A stretch of DNA of 64,000 nucleotides from contig CAZBKB010000004.1 of assembly GCA_964492425.1 (NCBI GenBank), positions 18,826 to 82,825 of the forward strand, given 5' to 3'. Of the stretch, positions 20,239-27,277 are shown piece by piece; the first letter of the stretch is position 1, and the number at the start of each line of letters is the position of its first letter. Origin of the DNA: LBZV01 sp000993855. Lineage in GTDB: Bacteria > Patescibacteriota > Microgenomatia > Curtissbacterales > GWA2-41-24. The notes under the pieces are model-generated. The model was not told where the DNA came from and did no database searches. It was given only the letters and a program-made list of their open reading frames with translations. A program made the position numbers and the translations under genes.

Positions 20239-20990
20239 TAAAATGTAGTGAGTTCTTTTTCTCTGTCCCCCAAAAGTTTGCGAGCCCAAAACACATTTGA
20301 ACGGTATAGGCTTTCGAAAGTTCCCGCATCAGACCAGAACCCTGAAAGGTTTGCCCATCTTAGTTTACCTTCATTTATGTATAGATTATTGACATCGGTT
20401 ATCTCTAGTTGTCCTCTGGTTGAAGGTTCAATTTTTGAACAATAAGAAAATACTTTATTGTCATAAATATATACACCGGTTACTGCTAAATTACTTTTAG
20501 GCTTACTCGGTTTTTCTTCAATACCCACAACTTTTGTATTATCTACATGATCAAGTTCGGCAATCCCAAACCTTTGAGGATCATCTACCTCTTTCAAAAA
20601 AATTACCGCTCCGTCTTTGAAATTTTTCACTTCTTGAGATATATCGGTATCAGTACAATTATCCCCCAATATGACAGTTATGGGTTTTTCGTCTGCAAAG
20701 CTTTTGGCAAGTTTCAGCGCATCTGCAATTCCCCCATCACCTAAGTTTTGGTAAGCATACTCAATGTGTTTTATACCAAAGTCTGTACCATTTTGAAGAA
20801 CTCTTATAAAGTCGCCAGCGTGTGGACCTCCGACTACTATTAAGATTTCGTAAATCCCAGCCTTCGTCAAGGTTTGGATTGGGTAATATATCATTGGTTT
20901 GTCATATACGGGCAGGAGATGTTTGTTTGTTGCGTAGGTTAAGGGGTAAAGGCGGGTACCTAAACCGCCTGCTAGAATTACGCCTTTCAT
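20238..20990 (-). CDS. rfbA: Glucose-1-phosphate thymidylyltransferase, short form
   Basis: 250 residues: KGVILAGGLGTRLYPLT nucleotidyltransferase signature at the N-terminus, PVYDKPMIYYPIQTL, VILGDNCTDTD metal-binding segment, EEKPSKPKSNLAVTGVYIYD, and GFWSDAGTFESL near the end. It makes dTDP-glucose from glucose-1-phosphate and dTTP. The classical enzyme has about 290 residues; this one lacks the C-terminal allosteric helices, as do the short forms of many Gram-positives and archaea. It is the first gene of the glycan run, 44 nt downstream of the RTX protein gene with no terminator that I can see between them. Confidence 0.92.
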   Translation of the reverse strand: MKGVILAGGLGTRLYPLTYATNKHLLPVYDKPMIYYPIQTLTKAGIYEILIVVGGPHAGDFIRVLQNGTDFGIKHIEYAYQNLGDGGIADALKLAKSFADEKPITVILGDNCTDTDISQEVKNFKDGAVIFLKEVDDPQRFGIAELDHVDNTKVVGIEEKPSKPKSNLAVTGVYIYDNKVFSYCSKIEPSTRGQLEITDVNNLYINEGKLRWANLSGFWSDAGTFESLYRSNVFWARKLLGDREKELTTF

Positions 20991-21034
20991 GATTTACAAC
21001 AATTATAATATATGATGCTTGTGTTGAGAAAGGT

Positions 21035-22084
21035 TTAAGGGTCAAGCTCACAATTGTTTTCGGATTCTGCCTCGCATTGATCAGTTCCACCATCACCATT
21101 GGCTGAATCCCCAAAACCTGTTCCACCAATCAAAATATCGTTTTGTCCCCCACCCTTAAGACTATCGTTACCGTCGTCTCCAAAAATTTCGTCTTCTCCT
21201 CCATCACCTTTTAGAAAATCATGACTTTCATTTCCGTGGATTTTGTCATTGTGACCGCCACCCTCAATGTGATCACCGCCGGCTCCGCCAAAGATAGTGT
21301 CTTGACCACTGTCGCCTCTGATATTATCCCCACTCTCTTGTCCTAGGATTACGTCGCTGCCTTCCCCGCCTTTTATAGAATCGCCTCCGGGGCCACCCAG
21401 GATACAGTCGTCCCCACCTTTACCGTCAATCGAATCACCACCCTCAAAACCCAGAATTAGATCATTGCCAGATGTTCCTTTTAACCGGTCTCCTATTGAG
21501 GTTCCAAAAATTGGGCTATTTGAGAACCCGATTTGTTCACATTCGTCTGGAAGGTCGATAGAGATTCCGATAATGATATCAAAAATCACCTGGGTATTTT
21601 GAAAATCATTTCCTGCTTCTTCTTTAAAAATTGCTTTAAATGTGTAAGTTATAGAAGTCGCCGGGTTAATGTCTGAGAGAAAAATCCCGTTTATCGGATT
21701 ACCTTCCGTAAAGAAATCCGCAAGAGTTTTAGGACCTGACGAACTTGTGCCACCATAAATATCAGTTCCACTTTCGGTGATTACAAAATCAAACGCTTGC
21801 GACAAATTAGCACTGTCATTAACTGACGATGACCTAACACCAACCGGACGGATTCCTGAACCGTTGTTTGTAACGTTAACATCGTGGCTTACCGATTGCC
21901 CAGGTACCATACCGGTAACGGTAAAAATCGGGTTGCCTTCCGGTACACCCCAATCTACTGATAAATCACCAACTGCGTATACTGTAGAGCTGTCAAGTAA
22001 TTGAGACGTGAATAAATTGACCGCAAACACGATTGCCAAAACTGAAATTGCTATTTTTATTAATCTTGATTTAAGTTTTTTCAT
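21035..22084 (-). CDS. Secreted TasA-like protein with C-terminal RTX calcium-binding repeats
   Basis: 349 residues from ATG 22084 (a frame 4 codons longer exists but begins inside the sipW stop region). Residues 1-40 form a signal peptide (LIKIAISVLAIVFAVNLF). Residues 41-165 resemble camelysin/TasA-type domains (VTNNGSGIRPVGVRS, FKAIFKEEAGN). From about residue 178 to 335 there are about a dozen and a half glycine/aspartate nonapeptide-like units (GTSGNDLILG, GGEGSDVILG, GGAGGDHIEG) that form Ca2+-binding beta-rolls in RTX proteins. A Cys pair closes the protein (QCEAESENNC). It directly follows the signal peptidase gene and is probably its client. Role: extracellular fibre or matrix protein, inferred. 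Confidence 0.8.
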   Translation of the reverse strand: MKKLKSRLIKIAISVLAIVFAVNLFTSQLLDSSTVYAVGDLSVDWGVPEGNPIFTVTGMVPGQSVSHDVNVTNNGSGIRPVGVRSSSVNDSANLSQAFDFVITESGTDIYGGTSSSGPKTLADFFTEGNPINGIFLSDINPATSITYTFKAIFKEEAGNDFQNTQVIFDIIIGISIDLPDECEQIGFSNSPIFGTSIGDRLKGTSGNDLILGFEGGDSIDGKGGDDCILGGPGGDSIKGGEGSDVILGQESGDNIRGDSGQDTIFGGAGGDHIEGGGHNDKIHGNESHDFLKGDGGEDEIFGDDGNDSLKGGGQNDILIGGTGFGDSANGDGGTDQCEAESENNCELDP

Positions 22085-22085
22085 G

Positions 22086-23387
22086 TTATGGTGCACTGTT
22101 TACCGCCTTCGGGGTCGCTGATTCTCCAGCGCCTACATCAATATTCGTTTGCGTGGTAGCTGTGTGCCAATTTGTTGAAACTGTACCGTCACCCGGAACA
22201 GAATTTCTCTCCATAGATTTTTTGGGTGTCTGGCCAGGGGGATCGTCACCAAAAAACCAAGCACCGTTGATATTTGCAATATCAATTGTATTTCCTAAAT
22301 TATTCTTTAGGGTTAATTGCTCTCCATTATTTTGGAGGCTAACACCGCTTGTTTGAAAGTCTGGTGTTACGCTTATAATAGATGTGGATTCAATATCATT
22401 ACTAATCAGAAATAAACCATTTGCAGAAATAATATGACCTAAAGGGATAGTTATAATCCTTGCCGGTCCACTGCCTTCACCTAGGTTTTCTACAACCCAA
22501 CTCGAAAGATCGATTGCATTGCCAGTCATATTTCTTAATTCAATCCACTCGTCTGCACTGTTTCCTTGAGAGCCGGCCCACATAATTTCATTTATGACAA
22601 CAGACCTTACCTGGACAACCGGTGAGGGGCTTGGAGAAGGGCTTGGGGTAGGCGTTGGTGTTGGGGAAGAGAAAATTTGTGCCGTTATAAAAGTGTTAGT
22701 GAGAGAAGATGCAGAGTCCGAAAAAAATGCGTAGGAATTATGGAAAAACATTATTCCTAAAACAAATGGGAACAGGACTCGAAGGCTAATGGGGCCTAGC
22801 AAAGCTCCTTTTTCTACTTCGAATTGGGGATCTTCCAAAAGCATTCTTCTGGCCCTCATAATTTTAATTATTTCTTTAACGAGGTTGATAGATTCTATGC
22901 CAATTACTAAAAGTGCCGGGATTAAAACCAAAAGTGCAAAACCTTGTTTGGTTTTTGCAAACGCAAAAAGTTCGCCAGCTTTGGGTATCGTTAATACGGA
23001 TTTTCCAATGATTAAATCTTCACTAACAAGTTGAGTATCTGGTGAATTATTAGCGTCTCCTTGGGTTTGATATAAGATTTTGCTATTTGTGACTCGCTTT
23101 GAAACAACCCTGTGGGTTGTAACAACATTTGCATTTTTGTCACCTTTAAACGCAATTATATCCCCTTCCTTATATTTGCCAATATCTTTTGGGAGGGGGC
23201 TATTTATCCCTTTTGCAAGATTGACAACGATTAAGTCTCCAGCTTTAACTGTTGGTTCCATAGAACCTGAGCGAACAATTAGTGCTTTGTTGCCAAAAAT
23301 AGGTATGGCGACGTAAGTTAATATTGCCGCGATGATAACTAATAAAGTAACCAGCGTATAATTTACAAACTTAAAAAAAGTTTTCAT
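22086..23387 (-). CDS. sipW: SipW/ER-type signal peptidase I fused to a lamin-tail domain
   Basis: 433 residues from ATG 23387; the frame extends to 23468, but that part spans a stable hairpin and the ATG is followed by a typical membrane anchor. Span at residues 8-30; catalytic Ser42 in SGSMEPT; His92 in VVTTHRVV replaces the Lys of standard bacterial LepB, so it is the Ser-His type (SipW, archaeal, eukaryotic Sec11). A second span near 163-185, then a segment AFFSDSASSLTNTFITA that itself looks like a SipW substrate, a PTPTPSPSPSP linker, and a lamin-tail domain (about residues 270-400, INEIMWAG...DEWIELRN). It should process TasA-like precursors in the neighbouring genes. The fusion is unusual. 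Confidence 0.85.
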   Translation of the reverse strand: MKTFFKFVNYTLVTLLVIIAAILTYVAIPIFGNKALIVRSGSMEPTVKAGDLIVVNLAKGINSPLPKDIGKYKEGDIIAFKGDKNANVVTTHRVVSKRVTNSKILYQTQGDANNSPDTQLVSEDLIIGKSVLTIPKAGELFAFAKTKQGFALLVLIPALLVIGIESINLVKEIIKIMRARRMLLEDPQFEVEKGALLGPISLRVLFPFVLGIMFFHNSYAFFSDSASSLTNTFITAQIFSSPTPTPTPSPSPSPSPVVQVRSVVINEIMWAGSQGNSADEWIELRNMTGNAIDLSSWVVENLGEGSGPARIITIPLGHIISANGLFLISNDIESTSIISVTPDFQTSGVSLQNNGEQLTLKNNLGNTIDIANINGAWFFGDDPPGQTPKKSMERNSVPGDGTVSTNWHTATTQTNIDVGAGESATPKAVNSAP

Positions 23388-23422
23388 TTTCACAAATATC
23401 TGATATAAATCTTGATTGCAGT

Positions 23423-23460
23423 TGGGCGGGAAGCGAATTAGGACAGGAGCAACCCGCCCA
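23423..23460 (-). promoter_or_regulatory. Stable hairpin between tasA-like and sipW genes
   Basis: TGGGCGGG (23423-23430) pairs perfectly with CCCGCCCA (23453-23460), an 8-bp G+C stem with a 22-nt loop in an AT-rich region. There is no U-tract after it, so it is not a standard terminator; it may set the ratio of fibre protein to peptidase by RNA processing or attenuation. It lies 36 nt before the sipW start. Confidence 0.6.
23436..23445 (+). repeat. AATTAGGACA motif, copy 3, in the hairpin loop
   Basis: Ten bases identical to the core of the 12-bp inverted repeat at 24211-24222 and 24356-24367. It lies in the loop of the hairpin between the fibre gene and the signal peptidase gene. Confidence 0.5.
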
Positions 23461-23513
23461 GTCTGCATCTATTTACGATTTAAAGAGCCTGTCCTTCTCT
23501 ATGATCACCCCTC

Positions 23514-24137
23514 TTATGGGGTTTGCGTGCCAGTGAATACGCCGTCAAACTTGACGCTTGAGTTTGCGTACGTATTATCCAAAGAACTCGGTAACGCAAC
23601 ATGCGCGGTGCATTCTGCTTCGTCAGGACCCGAACCATCTTCATCACCATCATCTGGCGCTAATGAGCCAAGAACACCTGATCCGGCATCCCAAGCATTT
23701 ATAGAAGATGGACCACTTGTTGGAAAGGTCGTATCTAAAGTACCGTCATCATCAGAGTCGGTTCTGCATGTAAAAGCTACCGTCATTTGATTAGCTATGT
23801 CCGCATTTTCAATTGTCACAACATTATCAAATTCCGCAGTAAGATCTAAACCGATTAATGCTGAGCTGTTGTTTTTCAGCCAGAAAACATAATCTTTTTC
23901 AAATCCTGGGAATAAACCTGTTTCGTTTATTGCTGGTGCTGAAATATCATTTGCATAAGTCCCTGGAGATTCTTCATCAGGTGCTATTTGCAGATCAGCG
24001 CTTCCAGTCGAGAAAGTATTTTCTTCACTTGTTGACGTATCGCTGAAAAAAGCAAAAGTTGCACCAACTATCAGAGCGGCTGCCGCAGCAATTGACGCAA
24101 TTGAAAGTGCGATGCGAGAATTTAATGGAAAACCCAT
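23514..24137 (-). CDS. TasA/camelysin-like secreted fibre protein (SipW-dependent)
   Basis: 207 residues. The N-terminus IALSIASIAAAAALIVGATFAFFSDTSTSEENTF is split by me here: a hydrophobic stretch at 8-28 ending in GATFAFFSD, then NTFSTGSADLQI. This is the signature of SipW-cleaved TasA/CalY proteins, with cleavage near ATFA. The mature part is acidic and Asp/Ser-rich with one possible Cys pair (TCRTDSDDDG, EAECTAHV). TasA-type proteins assemble into extracellular fibres. Its start has an excellent AGGAGG 8 nt before ATG, a promoter at 24329-24357 and a leader of about 185 nt, so it is probably the strongly expressed first gene of the fibre module. Confidence 0.82.
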   Translation of the reverse strand: MGFPLNSRIALSIASIAAAAALIVGATFAFFSDTSTSEENTFSTGSADLQIAPDEESPGTYANDISAPAINETGLFPGFEKDYVFWLKNNSSALIGLDLTAEFDNVVTIENADIANQMTVAFTCRTDSDDDGTLDTTFPTSGPSSINAWDAGSGVLGSLAPDDGDEDGSGPDEAECTAHVALPSSLDNTYANSSVKFDGVFTGTQTP

Positions 24138-24210
24138 ATAACTGCCTCCTTTCTATATAAATTTTGCGCACTGTCAGATTTCTTTGGGAAAAGATGTAGA
24201 CAAGATTGTA

Positions 24211-24222
24211 TTTGTCCTAATT
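24211..24222 (-). repeat. Inverted repeat arm TTTGTCCTAATT in the tasA-like leader
   Basis: Exact reverse complement of AATTAGGACAAA at 24356-24367, 134 nt away, which abuts the -35 box. A 10-base core recurs at 23436. Possible operator; no regulator is identified. Confidence 0.5.
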
Positions 24223-24229
24223 CGTTTAA

Positions 24230-24258
24230 GGTCTCCTTCGCAAAAGCTTCGGACGACC
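24230..24258 (-). promoter_or_regulatory. Hairpin in the 5' leader of the tasA-like gene
   Basis: On the transcript strand GGTC-g-TCC pairs with GGA-GACC around an internal GAA/GAA loop and a GC-UUUU-GC tip. It sits about 65 nt into the predicted leader. It matches no riboswitch that I can recognise. Confidence 0.4.
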
Positions 24259-24328
24259 AGGCAGTTTTTTTCGGCATTGATTATCTGGCGAAGTGTTTTT
24301 TAAGCAGGCCAAAAATCTATGCAAGCTT

Positions 24329-24357
24329 ATTAAAAATATTTATGAACATTAAGTCAA
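24329..24357 (-). promoter_or_regulatory. Predicted sigma-70-type promoter of the fibre module
   Basis: Minus strand: TTGACT (24357-24352), 17-nt spacer, TTTAAT (24334-24329). Transcription would begin near 24322 and leave about 185 nt of leader before the tasA-like ATG. Confidence 0.6.
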
Positions 24358-24367
24358 TTAGGACAAA
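24356..24367 (+). repeat. Inverted repeat arm AATTAGGACAAA next to the -35 box
   Basis: Perfect 12-base partner of 24211-24222. Its first two bases overlap the -35 hexamer of the fibre-module promoter, a good place for a regulator to bind. Confidence 0.5.
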
Positions 24368-24408
24368 GTGGGTAGAAAAGAGATCAGAAAGGTTTAATGA
24401 AATCAGCG

Positions 24409-24828
24409 CTAACGTTGGATAATCTTTCTCATTCTAGGGGTAGTGACAACTTTTTTACAAGAGTGTAAATTTGAGTCAGGTTTTTTGTGAATAAAGCGGG
24501 CTTCTTCTATTTTCTCCTCGAACTTGTATCTAATACGAAGAACGTCATCGTCCATAAATGGGATTGGTTTCGTAGGGTCTATAAGGGCAGGCCTTGCGAC
24601 TAAATCACCAGTACTTGGATCTTCACCGCAAATACCAATATCAAGAACATGTGAAACATCACCTTCGATTTCGACCCGACCAGCGGAGTCTGCAGCATTA
24701 CATAAGACAATGACAGCAAGGTCTTCGTTTAGGAAAAACCTCCCTGAGCCGGCCTCGGGTATTTCAAGCGTTTCTATGTGAATTGCTTTTTGTGATTCTC
24801 CGAAACAAAATATTCTTTGTTCAACCAT
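24409..24828 (-). CDS. Hypothetical protein
   Basis: 139 residues from ATG 24828 (MVEQRIFCFGES); a frame 16 codons longer exists but an AAAGG lies just before this ATG. I do not recognise the family. The sequence alternates beta-type stretches (HIETLEIPEAGSGRFF, DLAVIVLCNAADS, DDVLRIRYKFEEKIEEAR) and has several Cys and a basic tail. No signal peptide or membrane span is apparent, so it is probably cytoplasmic. It stands alone between galE and the fibre-module promoter. Confidence 0.6.
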   Translation of the reverse strand: MVEQRIFCFGESQKAIHIETLEIPEAGSGRFFLNEDLAVIVLCNAADSAGRVEIEGDVSHVLDIGICGEDPSTGDLVARPALIDPTKPIPFMDDDVLRIRYKFEEKIEEARFIHKKPDSNLHSCKKVVTTPRMRKIIQR

Positions 24829-24939
24829 TAAAACCTTTAAAAAAGTATGCACTAGTTCGCCACATATGCATACCAATTAAAAACTGCCCCACTTGGCGCA
24901 GTTATTTTCTGTAATTATAAATAGATACTAGTTTATTTA

Positions 24940-25854
24940 TCAATTATGGGACTTGTAGTAATCTATAGTTTTTTTGAGGCCTTCAGTTAGATTTACCTTT
25001 GCGTTCCAACCAACTATTCTATGTAACTTCTGGCTAGATGCGCAGTTTGCTTTTACGTCCCCTTGTCTTTTGCCAAGATCGTTTATAGGTACCTTATAAC
25101 CGACAATTTTGAATATTTCATCTATCAAATCTTTTACCTTAATACCTTTTTCTGTACCGATATTAAAAATTTGATATCCTGTGAGGTTTAACACATCTAT
25201 ATGTGCCTGAACAAGGTCGTCTATGTAAATAAAATCGCGGATTTGCTCACCTTTCCAATAAAGCGGGAGAGCAGTCTTTTTAAGTGTCGATTTTATAAAG
25301 TTTGGGATCGCATGTGTTTCCGGATCATGCTGCTCCCCTGGGCCATAAGGGTTAAAATAGCGAAGAATTATTGAATCAAAACCGTAAACCGCGTTATAAG
25401 TTTGCATATAAGATTCTATGGCGGCTTTGGATGCACCATAAGGGTTGTCCGGATGAACAGGCGCATCTTCTTTTATTGGCAAATTTTTTGGTGTGCCGTA
25501 AACAGTAGCGGACGATGAGAAAATCATTTTTTTTACGCCAACTTTTCTCATTGACTCCATGAATTTTATTGTTCCCAGGAAATTATTTCTACTATATAGG
25601 ATAGGATCTTTTACAGAATCGGGCACAACTATGAGGCCTGCCATATGAATTACCGCATCTACATCTCTTAGCGCTTCCTCTGCTTTCTCACTGTTTGCAA
25701 TATCACCAACTATTAATTTGGCTCTTGGGTCAACTGATTCTTTGTGGCCTTTGACTAAATTATCAAGGACTACCACTCTGTGGTTCAATTTAAGAAGCAG
25801 CTGAACAACGTGCGAACCAATAAAGCCGGCTCCACCTGTTACAAGTACCTTCAT
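24940..25854 (-). CDS. galE: UDP-glucose 4-epimerase-like SDR
   Basis: 304 residues: VLVTGGAGFIGSHVVQLLL, VIHMAGLIVVPDSV, SSSATVYGTP with catalytic Ser, YGASKAAIESYM (YxxxK), RYFNPYGPGEQ, and the late NIGTEKGIKV. These fit GalE-type epimerases; a UDP-GlcNAc/UDP-glucuronate epimerase is also possible. The gene lies alone, 85 nt from the next start upstream of the fibre module. An 11-codon remnant of another epimerase lies 108 nt before its start. Confidence 0.85.
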   Translation of the reverse strand: MKVLVTGGAGFIGSHVVQLLLKLNHRVVVLDNLVKGHKESVDPRAKLIVGDIANSEKAEEALRDVDAVIHMAGLIVVPDSVKDPILYSRNNFLGTIKFMESMRKVGVKKMIFSSSATVYGTPKNLPIKEDAPVHPDNPYGASKAAIESYMQTYNAVYGFDSIILRYFNPYGPGEQHDPETHAIPNFIKSTLKKTALPLYWKGEQIRDFIYIDDLVQAHIDVLNLTGYQIFNIGTEKGIKVKDLIDEIFKIVGYKVPINDLGKRQGDVKANCASSQKLHRIVGWNAKVNLTEGLKKTIDYYKSHN

Positions 25855-25933
25855 AGATTTTGCATGTAATATGATTTAAAAACCATCCTCTGGTCACTCT
25901 GTTTTGCGTTTATTTCGCTCTTGTAGGCATTTT

Positions 25934-25953
25934 ACAAAAAACCCATAAGGGCT
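25934..25953 (-). terminator. Weak Rho-independent terminator after the tsa cluster
   Basis: On the minus strand AGCCC-TTAT-GGGTT forms a 5-bp stem (one G-U pair) followed by a run of T. It lies just after the tsaB stop and the epimerase remnant, before galE. Confidence 0.5.
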
Positions 25954-25961
25954 GCAAAAGA

Positions 25962-25997
25962 CTAGAAACCGACGCCGCCAGTTACAAGTATTTTCAT
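25962..25997 (-). pseudogene. Truncated 5' end of an NAD-dependent epimerase gene
   Basis: The frame reads MKILVTGGVGF then TAG. This is the beginning of an SDR epimerase, with its ATG overlapping the tsaB stop as TGATG. It differs from the galE start by 8 of 33 bases, so it is the stub of a separate gene and not a duplicate of the galE start. All sequence downstream is lost and replaced by a terminator. Confidence 0.6.
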
Positions 25998-26329
25998 CAG
26001 TAATCAAACTTACTTTTATCGTAAACTGGTAAGACTATTTTACCTTTTTTACCGTTGACTGGAATGTTTAGGGCAAAACATAATGCGTTTGCAACAGTTA
26101 CCCCAACACGTGTGCCTGTAAATGACCCTGGACCGGGATTAACATCGATCGATTTTATGTCGGTAATTTCAAGTTTATTTTTTTTAAGAATTTTATCTAT
26201 CATTGGCAGTAGGACCTGTGATCCAACTTTTTGGGTTTCCACAAGAGTGGAAATTAAATTTTTATCAGCAACCAGTTCAACTTTTACGTTCTTTGTATCA
26301 GTGGTGTCAATTTTAAGAGTGACTTTCAT
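25997..26329 (-). CDS. tsaB: Short TsaB-like t6A biosynthesis protein
   Basis: 110 residues against about 220-240 for standard TsaB. It keeps the first ASKHA subdomain: LKIDTTDT phosphate-loop-like start, SQVLLPMIDKIL, and NPGPGSFTGTRVGVTVANAL, the TsaB signature. The end VLPVYDKSKF resembles the extreme C-terminus of TsaB, so about 100 internal residues are absent. TsaB is a scaffold for TsaD, and the interface lies in the retained part. It overlaps tsaC by 4 nt. Probably a functional minimal form rather than a pseudogene, since the frame is intact. Confidence 0.82.
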   Translation of the reverse strand: MKVTLKIDTTDTKNVKVELVADKNLISTLVETQKVGSQVLLPMIDKILKKNKLEITDIKSIDVNPGPGSFTGTRVGVTVANALCFALNIPVNGKKGKIVLPVYDKSKFDY

Positions 26330-26886
26330 TTAACGTTTAGGGCACCATATCTTACTATTTTGAATGGGATTGTTGTAGCATCGATAACCGTAGACTCTTC
26401 TTTAAGTTCGCAATCTCCTTTGACGGTAAAATCTGCTAACCTTTTAAAGTTTTCATCTAGATCTTCATAGGTTCTTGGGGCTTCTTTCGTGTGAAAGTTT
26501 GCAGATGTTCCGATTAAGGGGGCACCTGCACCTACAATTAGAGCTTTTGCAATAGCAGATTTCGGCATTCGAATTCCTATTTTTTTCAGGTCATGTTTGC
26601 TTTTAAGCAATACTGTTAGTGCACCTGGCCAGTGTTTATTTATCAGCTGCTGTGCCGGGCCTGTAACTTTTGCGATTTGATGAAGTGGGCTTAGGTCACT
26701 GATTAGAATCGGAAAATTTTGACGACTAGCTTTTATTTTTTTTATTCTCGTTTTTGCCAACAAATTGTTCCAAATACAACCTATCCCATAAACAGTATCT
26801 GTCGGGAATATTACAACCCCACCTCTTTTTAGGATAGTTATAGCTTTATCTATGTCTTTCGATTTTGATCCTTCTTTTTTTCTCAT
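26326..26886 (-). CDS. tsaC: Threonylcarbamoyl-AMP synthase (Sua5/YrdC)
   Basis: 186 residues: GGVVIFPTDTVYGIGC at the substrate pocket, KASRQNFPILIS, HWPGALTVLLKS, and IGTSANFHTKEAPRTYEDL, the diagnostic motifs of YrdC. It makes threonylcarbamoyl-AMP from Thr, bicarbonate and ATP for the tRNA t6A37 modification. Its start overlaps the end of tsaE by 41 nt and its stop overlaps tsaB by 4 nt. TsaD, the fourth partner, is not in the window. Confidence 0.93.
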   Translation of the reverse strand: MRKKEGSKSKDIDKAITILKRGGVVIFPTDTVYGIGCIWNNLLAKTRIKKIKASRQNFPILISDLSPLHQIAKVTGPAQQLINKHWPGALTVLLKSKHDLKKIGIRMPKSAIAKALIVGAGAPLIGTSANFHTKEAPRTYEDLDENFKRLADFTVKGDCELKEESTVIDATTIPFKIVRYGALNVK

Positions 26887-27277
26887 CTATTTTTTCTATA
26901 GAAATATCGACTCTCTTTTTGGGGAGAGAATTCTTGATTTTTTCTGCCCATTCCAAAACGATAATTGCATCCTGTGAAAACACCTCTTGCAAACCAAGTG
27001 ATTCGAAGTCTGATTTTTCTTCACCACGGTAAAGATCTAGATGGTAGAAAGTTAATAGTTTCTTTTTGAAAGTGAAAGGATAACTTCTCATAAACACAAA
27101 GGTGGGGGAAGTAATGTTCCTTTTTATTTTTAATCCTTTTGCCAAACCTTGTACGAAAACAGTCTTTCCAGCGCCTAAATCACCATACAAGGCTATTACG
27201 TCACCAGGTACAAGATCTTGTGTAAGTCTTTGCGCTACTTTTTGAGTTTCCTTTGGTGAATTTGTTTTAATTTCCAT
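26846..27277 (-). CDS. tsaE: tRNA threonylcarbamoyladenosine biosynthesis ATPase TsaE
   Basis: 143 residues: LYGDLGAGKTVFVQGLA (Walker A), ITSPTFVFMRSY (switch I), FYHLDLYR (Walker B region), and VLEWAEKIKNSLP, the family end motif. It drives turnover of the TsaBDE complex. It overlaps vanZ by 43 nt upstream and tsaC downstream, one compressed operon. Confidence 0.94.
   Translation of the reverse strand: MEIKTNSPKETQKVAQRLTQDLVPGDVIALYGDLGAGKTVFVQGLAKGLKIKRNITSPTFVFMRSYPFTFKKKLLTFYHLDLYRGEEKSDFESLGLQEVFSQDAIIVLEWAEKIKNSLPKKRVDISIEKIDEKKRRIKIERHR

Noticed and set aside
20239..20289. Seventeen extra N-terminal codons for rfbB
   Set aside because: The family N-terminus begins at the ATG at 20238, which overlaps the rfbA stop; the extra codons lie within rfbA.
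23388..23468. Twenty-seven extra N-terminal codons for the SipW-type peptidase
   Set aside because: They cover a strong hairpin and precede a typical signal-anchor start at 23387.
24230..24258. Cyclic-di-GMP or other known riboswitch in the fibre-gene leader
   Set aside because: A hairpin exists, but the conserved core motifs of the riboswitch classes I know are absent.
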